A DNA stretch of 47,466 nucleotides from Streptomyces sp. NRRL S-1022 (GCF_000720135.1 NZ_JOIU01000042.1:1-47466); one strand, 5' to 3'; positions 1 to 8,759 are shown, counted from the stretch's first letter. The notes: generated by a model from the sequence alone, not told the origin. Numbers and translations are program-made.

Positions 1-221
1 CCCACGGCGAGCTCTCCACACTCAGGTTGAACGCTCGACTTCTACTGCAGACACGGCAGTCAGCGGCGATCCACCTCATTGTGTTAGCCCCTGTAAGGGA
101 TCTGGCGTTTTGCCTGGTCAGGGATGTCATGCCTGGTCAGTGGGGGGTGTGCCCTGTAGTGGTTTTCTTGATCGGTTGTGCGTTGTCGTCGGGTTGGGTG
201 CACGGTTCGGGGAGGGCGAGG

Positions 222-581
222 GTGCGGTTAGAGGTGCGGATTGATTCGGCTGCGGGGGAGTTGCGGTCGCTGCAGGGTTGGTTGCGTGCGGATCCTAAGG
301 TGCGCCGGTCGGCCGCGATCGAGGTAGGGGGTGGTGTGCCTGGGCCGGGGGAGATGGGCACCGGCCTTGATGTGCTGCAGCTGGTGACGGGCAATGGGTG
401 GAGTGCGGCGTCGTTCGTGCTGGCGTTGGTGGCGTGGCGGCAGTCTCGGCCGAAGCGGCCGCGGGTGGAGGTCTGCCGGGGGGATACGACCGTCGTTCTC
501 ACCGACTGTTCCGAGGAGGAGATCGAACGGGCGGTCCGGGCGCTGGAGGCGGCCGATGCTGATGAGGGTGTCGGTCAGTGA
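222..581 (+). CDS. EACC1-type effector-associated constant component
   Basis: A 119-residue protein with the layout of the actinobacterial EACC1 family: an early 'LRSLQGWLRADP' segment, a central 'PGEMGTGLDVLQLV' stretch, a hydrophobic helix ending in 'VAWRQSR', then a strand-rich tail and an acidic helix. EACC1 proteins are small components of predicted biological-conflict systems and are encoded next to caspase-like or other effectors. The GTG at 222 is preferred because a GGGGAGG-like ribosome site lies just upstream; the frame is open back to 27 but that extension has no family resemblance. The stop overlaps the next start by 4 nt (GTGA), so the two genes are translationally coupled. The role is inferred from family and neighbour. 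Confidence 0.72.
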   Translation: MRLEVRIDSAAGELRSLQGWLRADPKVRRSAAIEVGGGVPGPGEMGTGLDVLQLVTGNGWSAASFVLALVAWRQSRPKRPRVEVCRGDTTVVLTDCSEEEIERAVRALEAADADEGVGQ

Positions 582-757
582 GCGTGCTGCCTGATCCGGG
601 GGCCTCGCGGGCGGTCCTGGTGGGCACGGGCCGCTATGAGCATCTGGAGCAGTTGCCAGCCGTGACGAATAATCTGCGGGCATTCGCTGATCTCCTGCGT
701 GGCCCGCTGTCGCTGCAACTGCCCGCCCAGCATGTGACCGTCGTGGAGAATCCGCAC
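578..757 (+). pseudogene. Truncated caspase-like effector (N-terminal ~59 residues)
   Basis: Begins at a GTG overlapping the EACC1 stop. The first residues contain 'AVLVGTGRYEHLEQLPAV' and '..HVTVVENP', the opening strand and loop of caspase-fold peptidases of the EACC1-associated type. Homology stops near 757. From there the plus frame is only the antisense of a TniQ-like remnant, so the His-Cys catalytic half is missing and the effector cannot be active. The frame runs open to 1087 by chance because of high GC. The break is best read as a transposon-linked rearrangement that severed the effector and left the constant component. Confidence 0.6.
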
Positions 758-1176
758 CGCACCGCCCGCACCGCCTGCCCGGTGCGCCGCGCGGTGCACA
801 ACCGGCACCCGAACACAGCCGGCCCCACCACCGCGCCCGCCGCCCGCCACCGCGCCTGCGCCACGACGGCCTCCCGGCCGGTGCTGATCTTCGGATCGTC
901 CACGGTGAACCCCGGCAGCGCCCGCGCCAGCACTTCCGGCCCCATCCCGCACAGCTCGGCGAGCACACCCCGCCCGGCATCGTTGAGGACGACCTCCGCA
1001 TCGGCGCGCACACCCCCGCCCTCATGCCGCACGGGAGAGTTGCGGCACGTCCACAGCCGCAGCACGCCCGCGGCCGGCAGGCTGTAACGCGCCGCCGCCC
1101 GATGGATCAGGGACAGGTCAGCTCCCCGGCCGGCGGCACAATCCGTAACGCCCCTGCTCCCACATGTTCTCCTCAT
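757..1176 (-). pseudogene. TniQ-family remnant, N-terminal zinc-finger part
   Basis: Read on the minus strand, this frame contains 'EVVLNDAGRGVLAELCGM', 'VLARALPGF' and the zinc-knuckle-like 'FGCRLCTARRTGQ', the pattern of the N-terminal half of TniQ/TnsD target-selection proteins of Tn7-like transposons. After about residue 140 it runs into antisense of the truncated caspase gene, so the rest of TniQ is gone. The true start is unclear because the part above about 1100 has no recognisable family sequence. TniQ normally links the target site to the TnsC ATPase; here no partner gene is adjacent. From 1177 to 1445 I see nothing recognisable. Confidence 0.5.
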
Positions 1177-1445
1177 GCCACGCCTACCGTCATGCCCCCC
1201 ACCCGGGCCGGTGCCCCATCATGATCAGGCGCCCACCTGCGCAGCCAGGGCAGATGCCTGCACCGCGGGCACAGGTGTGCAGTGCGGCGCACACCGAGCC
1301 CTGGCCACCAGCGCCGCTGCTGCTCACCACCTGGTGCGCTGACATGCCGACCCGACCAGAGCTCGGTTCCTGACGGCCGGGATGCGGTGCTGACCGCCTG
1401 ACCCGAACCGGCGCGAACGCCGACCGGCACAGGGAACCGCCCGGC

Positions 1446-1751
1446 CTATTCCTCCCCGGTCCGCAGGAGGGTGCCGTTGGCCCCCGGGGCGTAGGTGCGA
1501 CGCGCATTCTTCTCGATCTTGCGCGTGACTTCCTCATCCAGGTCCACGCCCTGCATCTGGGCAAGCCCCACCAGGTAGAGGAACACATCGGCCAGCTCTT
1601 CGCCCCGGTCGGGGAGCTGCTTGCGCCAGGCTGTGAAAGCTTCGCCGACCTCCGCCGTCAGGAGCCCGAACTCCATCGGCACATCGGTGATGTTGAATCC
1701 CTTGCTGAGTTTGTTCTCCCACGCGAGCCTCTGGGCCTCGGCGATGTCCAC
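1446..1751 (-). CDS. MazG-like nucleotide pyrophosphohydrolase
   Basis: A 101-residue all-helical protein with the MazG/dUTPase-like signature: 'EFGLLTAEVGEAFTAW' carries the first acidic metal-binding pair (ExxE-type), and 'RGEELADVFLYLVGLA' carries the second (EExxD). Proteins of this fold hydrolyse non-canonical or excess nucleoside triphosphates to monophosphate and pyrophosphate with magnesium, and act as dimers or tetramers. The GTG at 1751 fits the family length; the frame is open upstream to 2552 but that part is low-complexity. It stands alone between a transposon remnant and a divergent ankyrin gene. Substrate is unknown. It could be house-cleaning or phage-related, since MazG-like genes are common in mobile DNA. 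Confidence 0.8.
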   Translation of the reverse strand: MDIAEAQRLAWENKLSKGFNITDVPMEFGLLTAEVGEAFTAWRKQLPDRGEELADVFLYLVGLAQMQGVDLDEEVTRKIEKNARRTYAPGANGTLLRTGEE

Positions 1752-2045
1752 GGCAGTCCCCTGAGCAGTGCGATCCGCTGTCGTGGAGAACCTAACGAGA
1801 GCAGCGGGATGATAGGGGGGAGAACCACGTGAGTTCAGCCGAGCAGGCCGTCCGTGTACGGGCGGATGCCAGGCGGGTAAAGGGCTGACCCGGATCACGC
1901 ATGCACGGGCTCGGGATCCCCCAGCTCCTTGGCCTGCTCTCTGGGCGGTGTGCTCCCGCCGCGCTACGACTCGGCGTATGTCTGATCGGAGTTGGGCCCA
2001 AGGCCTGTGGTGGAAGCGCCAAAGCCGACTCGTAGTCTTCCTCAG

Positions 2046-2387
2046 ATGACCGACACTGACACGTCTGACGACCCACAGTGGACGCCTGCGCACAAGGCCG
2101 TGGAGACCAGCGACTACGAGGCGCTCACCGTTCTTCTTGCGTCCGGGACGGATCCTAACGAAAGGTGTTTCGGGCACACCTTGCTCACCCACGCCCTCGA
2201 TGTCGAGGGCGACAGTCACCTGCAGACGGGATACCCGTGGAACACGGCGGCCACAGCCGTTCTGCTGGCATACGGCGCAGATCCTCAACTGCCCGCTGAC
2301 GACGGGCAGACTCCCCTGCAGCTCGCTGAATACTACGGTCACGTCATGGCACAGGCACTGCTCATGCGTTTCATCTCTGCGCGCTAG
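2046..2387 (+). CDS. Small ankyrin-repeat protein
   Basis: A 113-residue cytoplasmic protein with at least two ankyrin repeats: 'WTPAHKAVETSDYEALTVLLASGTDPN' and 'TAATAVLLAYGADPQLPADDGQTPLQLAEYYGH' (quoted in part), each with the L-L-xx-GADP turn. Ankyrin repeats mediate protein-protein contact and have no catalytic role. The ATG at 2046 is chosen because the repeat starts directly after it. It is divergent from the MazG-like gene, with about 290 bases between them that could hold both promoters. No partner gene is evident. The interval 2388-2740 after it has no recognisable gene. Confidence 0.7.
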   Translation: MTDTDTSDDPQWTPAHKAVETSDYEALTVLLASGTDPNERCFGHTLLTHALDVEGDSHLQTGYPWNTAATAVLLAYGADPQLPADDGQTPLQLAEYYGHVMAQALLMRFISAR

Positions 2388-2740
2388 CTTGCACCGCCGA
2401 TGGGTGATCCGGGAGTCCTGCGCTCTCCGGGACACGATCGTGCGCGCCGGCCAGTGCTCCGAGACGGCTGCGCTGAGCGCGCACGGGCCACGGAAGTTGA
2501 GTCCAACCCCGTTCTCGCGTGCCGCAGCCAACCGGCCCTCCTGAACGAGCATTCACGAAGGTTCTTCTGCGTCAACGTGCAACCTTCCGACCCCACCAGT
2601 GGTCTCCTGTCGGTGGACCCCACGCGTCACTCGGGAGACTTTCAGTGAACGACGTGGGGCCCCGAGAACCAGCGGCCACGCACCCCGTGCGCCTGCCGAT
2701 TGAGCCCCCTGCCTGCGCGATCACAAGGAGCCCGACACTC
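2388..2740. other. Intergenic, no gene seen; ribosome site for the FG-GAP gene
   Basis: No frame in this 353-base stretch has protein-like composition. It ends with AAGGAG at 2725-2730, a clear ribosome-binding site that fixes the start of the following secreted protein at ATG 2741. The promoter of that gene should lie here but no convincing -35/-10 pair was found. Confidence 0.6.
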
Positions 2741-4096
2741 ATGCCCGTCCGCACAACGGCTACGCTCGCCACCTTCGTGGTAGCGGGCCTCATCCCCCTC
2801 GCTCTGCCCACCGCGGCAGCGAGCGCCGCGCCCGCGCGGCACGGCGACGACTTCAACGGCGACGGGTACCGCGACTACGCGTACTCGAGCTTCAGCGCAA
2901 GAGGAGGCGGCGGCGTCACCGTGGTCTTCGGCACTGCCACCGGGCCCGGCCCCAAGCAGCAGCGCATCACTCAAGCGAGCCCCGGCGTGCCCGGATCCGA
3001 CGAGGCCGACGACATGTTCGGCGAGGTGCGCGCCGCCGCGGATTTCGACGGCGACGGTTACGGCGACCTCGCGGTGGCAGCGACCGGCGAGAACCATTTT
3101 CAGGGCGCCGTGACGATCCTGTGGGGGTCCCCCTCCGGCCTGTCCACGGGTACGGCCCTGCCGAACAAGAACCCAGGTCGCAACAACTACATGGGCAAGG
3201 ACCTGGCGACCGGCGACTTCAACGGGGACGGCAAGCAGGACCTGGCCGTCATCAACGAGTCCATGACCTACGTCTACCGCGGCCCCTTCAAGCGCACCGG
3301 TACCACCGGTACCGTGACCAAACTCGACAAGACGTCGTCCTTCTACGCCACCGCGCTGATCTCCGGCAAGGTCAACGGCGACAAGAAAACCGACCTCGCG
3401 ATCATCGGTGACGTGGTCAGCCGCGAATACATCGCGTCCGACGTCTGGTTCATCAAGGGAGGCGCGAGGTCACTCACCCCAGGCAAAAGCCTCCGCCTGG
3501 AGTCGGAATCCGGCAACGGCGGCAGCTCCGAACGCGGCGGCGACGGTGTCATCGCCGACTTCAACAAGGACGGCTACGGCGACATCGCCGTCGGCACACC
3601 CCTGTACTCGAAGCACAAAGGCCGAGTCAGCGTCTGGTACGGCTCGTCCGCCGGCCCGTCCCGGAGCACCCGCCTCACCCAGTCGACCAGTGGCGTCACC
3701 GGATCTCCCGAGAATCGGGACGAATTCGGCTCATCCATTTCGGCGGGTGACGTCAACGGCGACGGCTACGCGGATCTCGCGGTCGGCGTGCCGGGTGAGG
3801 AGATCGATGACCACGAGTACGCGGGCGGCGTGCACATCTTCAAGGGGCGGGCGGGAGGCCTGACCGGTGCCGGCTCACAGTGGTTCGCCCGCAACACCCC
3901 AGGCGTACCGGGTGCCTTGATGGCCGACGACCAGTTCGGTGGCCTGGTACGGCTGCGCGACACCGACGGTGACGGAACGGCCGACCTGTACGTGAGCGGT
4001 GCCGACGCTCTGCGGCTGCCCGGTTCAGCCGGCGGCATCACCACCGCGGGCGCGACGGAATACCACGCGGCACCCATCGACAGCTTCCTGCAGTGA
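2741..4096 (+). CDS. Secreted FG-GAP (integrin-alpha-like) repeat protein
   Basis: A 451-residue protein. Residues 1-30 form a Sec signal peptide with an 'ATFVVAGLIPLALPTAA' core and an Ala-x-Ala cleavage region. The rest is a string of FG-GAP/VCBS-type repeats, each with a calcium-loop motif D-x-[ND]-G-D-G-Y-x-D, seen for example as 'DFNGDGYRDYAY', 'DFDGDGYGDLAV', 'DFNKDGYGDIAV' and 'DVNGDGYADLAV'. Such repeats fold into a beta-propeller that binds Ca2+. Streptomyces secrete many of unknown ligand. The ATG at 2741 is supported by AAGGAG 10 bases upstream. It is monocistronic; the following DNA is degenerate minus-strand material. Function is probably extracellular binding or adhesion, with no enzymatic motif seen. 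Confidence 0.85.
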   Translation: MPVRTTATLATFVVAGLIPLALPTAAASAAPARHGDDFNGDGYRDYAYSSFSARGGGGVTVVFGTATGPGPKQQRITQASPGVPGSDEADDMFGEVRAAADFDGDGYGDLAVAATGENHFQGAVTILWGSPSGLSTGTALPNKNPGRNNYMGKDLATGDFNGDGKQDLAVINESMTYVYRGPFKRTGTTGTVTKLDKTSSFYATALISGKVNGDKKTDLAIIGDVVSREYIASDVWFIKGGARSLTPGKSLRLESESGNGGSSERGGDGVIADFNKDGYGDIAVGTPLYSKHKGRVSVWYGSSAGPSRSTRLTQSTSGVTGSPENRDEFGSSISAGDVNGDGYADLAVGVPGEEIDDHEYAGGVHIFKGRAGGLTGAGSQWFARNTPGVPGALMADDQFGGLVRLRDTDGDGTADLYVSGADALRLPGSAGGITTAGATEYHAAPIDSFLQ

Positions 4097-4336
4097 TGTG
4101 GCGTAGCTGACTCGTGTGACTGCACCAGCTGCTCCCGGGCCTCGCTGATCAACTGCTCGATCGGGAGCGGTGTTCGGCGTCCACCGCGGCCCGCCACCGG
4201 GTGCCCGAGCCGCCCGACTGCTGCTCGGCCGCCATGACGCGCAGCTGGCCGGCCATCGTGGCGGCTGCTGCTCCCGCCTCAGCCGCCACGGACCGCCCCA
4301 TCCCGGCGGCCCGGCCTCGCGGCGGCGGGCAACACA
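4097..4336 (-). other. Degenerate minus-strand coding remnant
   Basis: On the minus strand, two frames carry pieces that look like one frameshifted helical protein: 'AAATMAGQLRVMAAEQQ' followed, after a shift near 4190, by 'IEQLISEAREQLVQSHES'. The second piece continues into antisense of the FG-GAP gene. I do not recognise the family. It is probably decayed DNA brought in with the TniQ-like remnant next to it. Confidence 0.25.
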
Positions 4337-4603
4337 TCAGCGCCCCGCGCCTGAGGCCGCGTCCCCGCGCTTGCCTGCCAGGCCAGCTTGGCCGTCATCG
4401 GCTCCAGCAGCCTGCGCCACCGTCACCACCTCCGGGAAGATCGCCGCATCCCGGCCCACGATCCGCCACCGCTCCAGATCCTTGCCCGCGTTGCCGCCCG
4501 CCAGCCGGTGCAGACGGTGCGGCCAGATCTCCTCCTCCTCCTCCTGCCAGTGCAGGGCCTCATCCCACCACCGGGCCACGGCCGCGTGCGCCAGGGCGAA
4601 CAC
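4337..4603 (-). pseudogene. Probable TniQ-family C-terminal remnant
   Basis: The minus frame reads 'VARWWDEALHWQEEEEEIWP', 'RLHRLAGGNAGKDLERWRI' and 'GRDAAIFPEVVTVAQA', and after a one-base shift near 4397 continues 'LLEPMTAKLAWQA'. This resembles the C-terminal helical part of actinobacterial TniQ-like proteins. It cannot be the other half of the 757-1176 remnant by simple insertion, because on the minus strand the C-terminal piece lies upstream of the N-terminal piece. The family call is from memory of the pattern and is tentative. Bases 4604-4805 contain only broken frames. Confidence 0.4.
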
Positions 4604-4805
4604 CTCACCGCTCTCCGCCCCGGCACGCCCGCCACACCCGCCCGCCGCCGCTGCGCGGCCACCACCTCGCAGGTCGAGGTGTTCCAGCGGTTGGTTGGCG
4701 TCCGCGTCAGCGACGCGGATCAGCTATCCGGCCAGTTTCACGGTCCGTAACGCCCTTGCTGCCACCGCCGTTTCCTGCTTCCTGTCTGTTGTGAGGCCGG
4801 TTCGG

Positions 4806-5282
4806 CTACAGCTCGAATTCCAGGTCGATCAGGTCGGTGAGTTCCACTTCGAGGCCCTGGGCGCGGCGGCCGCTGTCGCGGAAGTAGACCTCGCCCAGGG
4901 CCTCGGCGGCGATCTGGCGGAGCTGGTCCTCGGTGGCGCCGCCCTCCTGGGCCTCAGAGAGGCGGGCGGCGTGCTGTGGGGGCAGGGCGAGGGTGAGGTG
5001 GCGTACACGGGCATCGTCGGTGCTGCCGGGGGCGGCGGTGTAACCGAAACGGGCCTGGACGTCGATCATGATGCCGCCGGTGCTGGCCGCGGTCTGCTTG
5101 GCCTTGGCCCTGATCTGCGGCTGCCAGCGCACGCGAACTTCACGCTCCAGCCGGTCGGCAAGCTCCGGGCGGGGCTTTTTGATCTGGTTCTTCACGTACC
5201 GTTCGACGGTGCGCTGGCTGATGCCGAGCAGCTCGGCCACCCGCCGGGTGCTGCGCTGGTGCTGGCGGACCAGGTAACGCAT
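4806..5282 (-). CDS. tpg: Telomere terminal protein Tpg, N-terminally truncated
   Basis: A 158-residue frame with the hallmark blocks of Streptomyces Tpg, the protein linked covalently to the 5' ends of linear replicons that primes telomere patching: 'MRYLVRQHQRSTRRVAELLG', the HTH-like 'GISQRTVERYVKNQIKKPRP', 'RWQPQIRAKAKQ', 'ARFGYTAAPGSTDDAR', and the acidic C-terminus 'LTDLIDLEFEL'. Intact Tpg proteins are about 184 residues. Here the first ~25 are missing: in the same frame just upstream is 'IPKSAGAQ', the normal residues before this Met, but a stop codon follows at about 5347 and no start precedes it. The partner gene tap, usually adjacent, is absent. Whether the short product works is doubtful. 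Upstream it abuts the divergent ATPase gene. Confidence 0.85.
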   Translation of the reverse strand: MRYLVRQHQRSTRRVAELLGISQRTVERYVKNQIKKPRPELADRLEREVRVRWQPQIRAKAKQTAASTGGIMIDVQARFGYTAAPGSTDDARVRHLTLALPPQHAARLSEAQEGGATEDQLRQIAAEALGEVYFRDSGRRAQGLEVELTDLIDLEFEL

Positions 5283-5284
5283 CT

Positions 5285-6643
5285 GTGCCCCGGCGGACTT
5301 CGGGATCCCTGCCTGCTGGCGGCGATAAGGCGCTGCTGGGCGAGGTCACCTCCAACGGACTGCCGGGCCGTCTGCTGCAGGTCTTCCTGGACCTGCCCGC
5401 GGCCGCCGCCCTCACCCGCGTCAAGACCGTGCACGACGTGCGCCTCGCCGAGGGCAAGGCACGCCGCGCGGTGGCGGCCGCCGAAGCAGCGGAACGCGCA
5501 TCCGAACGCGAACGCCTGGAAACCGAACTCGCCCAGGCCCGCGACGCACTGGCGGCTCTGCTGCCCGGGGACGGCGCGGACGCCTCCCTGACCGACCTGG
5601 CCAACGACGCGGTCCAGCTCGCCCGGGCGCTGGCCGACGCGCAGGACACGTGGGACGAGGCCTTGCGTGTCTTCCGTCAGGCGCGCACCGAACGCCAGCA
5701 GGCCACCAAGCTTCTCAACGACGTCACCGAAAGCGCCACCGCCCGCCTGCTCTTCCACGGTCTGAACCCGACCAGCTGCCCGCGCTGCGACCAGCAGATC
5801 GACGACGCGCGCCGCCAGCAGGAGCGGCACGCCCACACCTGCGCGGTGTGCGCGCGCGAGGTGACCGGAGACGACGAGGACCCGCAGGAGATCACCGCCG
5901 AGGCACAGCAGCGGCTGGAAACGAGCACGGCCGCCGAAGAGGCAGCCAAGCAGGCCCTGGAGCAGGCCGAGACCACCGTCGATGGCCTGACACGCCGGCT
6001 GGAAGGCGCGCAGCAGCAGCTGCGGCGTGCCCAGTCCGCCGCCGACCTCCCTGCGCGCCTTGCCGCACAGGAGAACGTGCTGCGGCTGGAAGGCGCACTC
6101 AGCGTCTTCCGCGAGCCCGAGGAACCGGCCCCCGACGAAACCGAGGCCAAGGCCATCAAGGTCCTGGCGGCCGCCGCCGACCTGCTGGAGAAGGACAGCA
6201 AGACGGCCGCCGAAGCGCTGTTCAAAGAGGTCAACGAAGAGACCGCCGACCTGGCGACCCTGTTCGGCGTCCCCTCCCTCAAGTCGGTGTCCATCGACCG
6301 CGGCGCCCGCCTGAAGATCTTCCCCGTCGGCAGCAAGCAGGAATGGTTCAAGGACCAGACCGCCGGCGCACGCCTGCGGCTGCGCATCGCCGTCGCCATC
6401 GCCCTGCTCCGGGTCGGCCGGGCAAACGGCGTATCTACCCACCCCGGCCTGCTGCTGATCGACAGCCCCAAGTCCGAGGAGATGCAGTCCGCCGACGCCC
6501 ATAAGCTCTTCAAGGAACTGGCCACCGTCGCAGCCGAGAGCGACCTGCAGGTAGTCATCACCACCGCGGACTTCGACCTGGCCCGCGCAGCCCTGCCCGC
6601 CGACAGCATCCGGCAGGCCGAGCCCGGCGCTTCCCTCTGGTGA
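5285..6643 (+). CDS. Rad50/SMC-like zinc-hook ATPase lacking the N-terminal half
   Basis: A 452-residue frame from GTG 5285. Long Ala/Glu/Arg-rich coiled coil spans ~50-160 and ~200-320. At the tip is a four-cysteine hook, 'CPRCDQQ' (C165, C168) and 'CAVCARE' (C186, C189), of the Rad50/SbcC zinc-hook type. The C-terminal head has an ABC-signature-like 'TAGARLRLRIAVAIALL' (~359-375) and a Walker B 'GLLLIDSPKSEE' (~388-399). There is no Walker A: the N-terminal ATPase lobe should precede residue 20 but the frame starts at the broken edge of tpg, so the gene is almost certainly 5'-truncated. Rad50-like ATPases clamp DNA and gate a nuclease, and the next gene encodes a nuclease-domain protein 37 nt downstream. 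A split arrangement with the N-lobe elsewhere is possible but unproven. Confidence 0.75.
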   Translation: MPRRTSGSLPAGGDKALLGEVTSNGLPGRLLQVFLDLPAAAALTRVKTVHDVRLAEGKARRAVAAAEAAERASERERLETELAQARDALAALLPGDGADASLTDLANDAVQLARALADAQDTWDEALRVFRQARTERQQATKLLNDVTESATARLLFHGLNPTSCPRCDQQIDDARRQQERHAHTCAVCAREVTGDDEDPQEITAEAQQRLETSTAAEEAAKQALEQAETTVDGLTRRLEGAQQQLRRAQSAADLPARLAAQENVLRLEGALSVFREPEEPAPDETEAKAIKVLAAAADLLEKDSKTAAEALFKEVNEETADLATLFGVPSLKSVSIDRGARLKIFPVGSKQEWFKDQTAGARLRLRIAVAIALLRVGRANGVSTHPGLLLIDSPKSEEMQSADAHKLFKELATVAAESDLQVVITTADFDLARAALPADSIRQAEPGASLW

Positions 6644-6680
6644 TGCCGCACCCCACAGCACCCAGGAAAGGACGGCTGCC

Positions 6681-8759
6681 GTGCCGCAACTCGCCGACCG
6701 GCTGACCGATCTGGCCGCAGACGGCCAGCCCATCACCTTCCCTGCCCTCGGCCTCGCCCCCGACACCGTCGCCAGCCAGGCCGGCGACGTGGCCGCCGGT
6801 CCCTTCGCCCCCTACCTCGCCGAAGCCGTCGCCGACGCCTACAACCGCAGCGACACCCAATGGCAGCCCGCGGCCACCGTCTTCCCCACCGGACTCGCCG
6901 CACAGCACAGCGTCCTGCACCTCACCGCATCCATGGACGCCCTGCTCTGCAGTCCCGCGGCCGCCAAGGCGCTGGGCAAGCCCCTGACTGCAGCCCTGCT
7001 GGACGGACTGCCGGACCGCATCGAGGCCGCACCGCTCCTGGCCGCCGCGCGCCTCGAAGGCGCCGTACGCCTCGCCGTTGCGGAAGCGGTCACCCCCTTC
7101 AAGCTGTGGCAGACGCTCGAGGACGTGCCGACCGACGGCCCCGAAGACTTCCTCGAACGCCTGCCCCGACTCCTCGGCCTCACACTCGACCGCTGGGCAG
7201 ACGAAGACACCATCGCCGATACGGTACGCACCCTGCTGCAGCAGCTCACCCACGACGAAGCCACCGACGTGGACGCGATGTTCGAACTCGGCTGCGACCT
7301 GCTGCGCCGCGCCTTGGCCTCCCCAGACATCGGCACCGTCACCACCCACCTCGTCCAGGCCCGCCAGCAGTTCGAGACCGCCGCCCAGGCCGAGGAAGCA
7401 CGCCACGACGCCCTCACCTACGCAGCAGTCTGCGACGCCATCCTCGCCTTCGGCCGGGCAGACGCAGCAGCCATCAACCACGCCGCCGACCAGATCACCG
7501 ACACCTTGGACCAGCGCCAGGCCTGGCTTCACCGCTCCCACCACCCCGAATGGCTCCAGCCGCGCCGCTCAGCAGAAATCGCCTGGCACCACCTCGTCCT
7601 CCAACTACGCGCCGCGGCCACCGCCCTCCAAGACGACGCCTGGATGGACGCCTGGCAAGCCCTGGACACGGTCCTCGCCGCCTACAGCGCCGCACGCACG
7701 GTCTGCCCCCTGGGAGCCGACACCGGCCAGGGCCTGGCCCTGCTGGTCCAGCCCGCGATCGAAGACGGCTTCCTGCGCCAGCAAGCTTTCCTGGCACAAC
7801 TGCGCCGCGCCGCCCAGGAAACAGACCAGCACGCCGCCCGCGGCTTCGATACCGCAACCGCCAGCGCCCTGCTCACCGCGATCGAAACGGCAGTCCAGCG
7901 CGAGACGAGCCCTGCCGCCTCCTCCAACGCCACCGACGATGGCAGCGATGACGATGACCCCGGCGGAGCAGCCCTTGGCCGCCTGCAACGCCTGGCACCC
8001 ACCCTGCTCCTCCAGCTTCGAGACCAAGCCCTGAGTATCGCCGGCACACTCGATGACCAGCGGCTCCTCCTACTGGAGGGCCTCGCTCACGACAGTGACG
8101 TCGCCCGGCTCAAAGCCACCGACCCGCTCATCGTGCCCACACTCGACCGGCTCGTGACCGAGCTGTCTGCCCATCCCTCGTTCACCGGGGAAGTCCGTCA
8201 GACTTTCTCCGTGCTGGTCGAGCAGACTCTCCTCTTCCTCAAGAGTCGAGCGGACCTCACCCGCACCAACCTGGTCGGCTCCACCAAGAAGGGCGAGCCG
8301 GCCCCCTTCGACTACCGGCGCAAACCTGAGGGAGACCGCAAGCCCGTCGAAGCCGACCTGCAACGCGACTTCCAGCAGTGGCTCCAGAAAGGACCCCTGC
8401 ACAACGTCGTCTTCGTCGAACCCGTCGACGTGGGCATGGGCCGCGCCGACGTCATGGCGCACTTCGGCTCCCTGCGCTACCTCACCGAGATCAAACAGGA
8501 CGCCACCGACAACGACTCCCAGTACCTCGAGAGCCGCTACCTCACCCAAGCCGCCGAATACAGCAACACCAACGCCCCGTTCGGACAACTCCTCGTCCTG
8601 GACCTCACCCCAAAGGACAGCACACAAGGCAACCTGCGCGTCAATGAGGTCGCCTGGACCACCACCCACCGGCCCCGCGGGGCCACAACAGACCGTGCCG
8701 TCGTCGTCGGCATCGTCGCCGGCAACCGCACCACGCCCTCTGCCTACTCCCGCAAGTAA
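6681..8759 (+). CDS. Large helical protein with C-terminal PD-(D/E)XK nuclease domain
   Basis: A 692-residue protein starting at GTG 6681 behind AGGAAAGGA. Residues 1-~500 are predicted mostly helical, without a motif I recognise. The last ~150 residues look like a PD-(D/E)XK nuclease: D590 in 'GRADVMAHFG', E603-x-K605 in 'YLTEIKQD', and a RecB-like Q-x3-Y at 623-627 ('QAAEY'). It follows the Rad50-like ATPase by 37 nt in the same direction, so the pair is likely an operon in which an SMC-type ATPase controls a nuclease, as in SbcCD or Lamassu-type defence. No family name is assigned. Unlike its partner it appears complete. Confidence 0.7.
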   Translation: MPQLADRLTDLAADGQPITFPALGLAPDTVASQAGDVAAGPFAPYLAEAVADAYNRSDTQWQPAATVFPTGLAAQHSVLHLTASMDALLCSPAAAKALGKPLTAALLDGLPDRIEAAPLLAAARLEGAVRLAVAEAVTPFKLWQTLEDVPTDGPEDFLERLPRLLGLTLDRWADEDTIADTVRTLLQQLTHDEATDVDAMFELGCDLLRRALASPDIGTVTTHLVQARQQFETAAQAEEARHDALTYAAVCDAILAFGRADAAAINHAADQITDTLDQRQAWLHRSHHPEWLQPRRSAEIAWHHLVLQLRAAATALQDDAWMDAWQALDTVLAAYSAARTVCPLGADTGQGLALLVQPAIEDGFLRQQAFLAQLRRAAQETDQHAARGFDTATASALLTAIETAVQRETSPAASSNATDDGSDDDDPGGAALGRLQRLAPTLLLQLRDQALSIAGTLDDQRLLLLEGLAHDSDVARLKATDPLIVPTLDRLVTELSAHPSFTGEVRQTFSVLVEQTLLFLKSRADLTRTNLVGSTKKGEPAPFDYRRKPEGDRKPVEADLQRDFQQWLQKGPLHNVVFVEPVDVGMGRADVMAHFGSLRYLTEIKQDATDNDSQYLESRYLTQAAEYSNTNAPFGQLLVLDLTPKDSTQGNLRVNEVAWTTTHRPRGATTDRAVVVGIVAGNRTTPSAYSRK

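Noticed and set aside
5283..5346. Longer, normal-length Tpg
   Set aside because: The frame upstream of 5282 keeps a few Tpg-like residues but has no start codon before a stop at about 5347.
5192..6766. 524-residue minus-strand open frame
   Set aside because: Gly/Leu/Val-rich antisense of the Rad50-like gene; the plus strand has zinc-hook and ATPase motifs in order and the minus frame has none.
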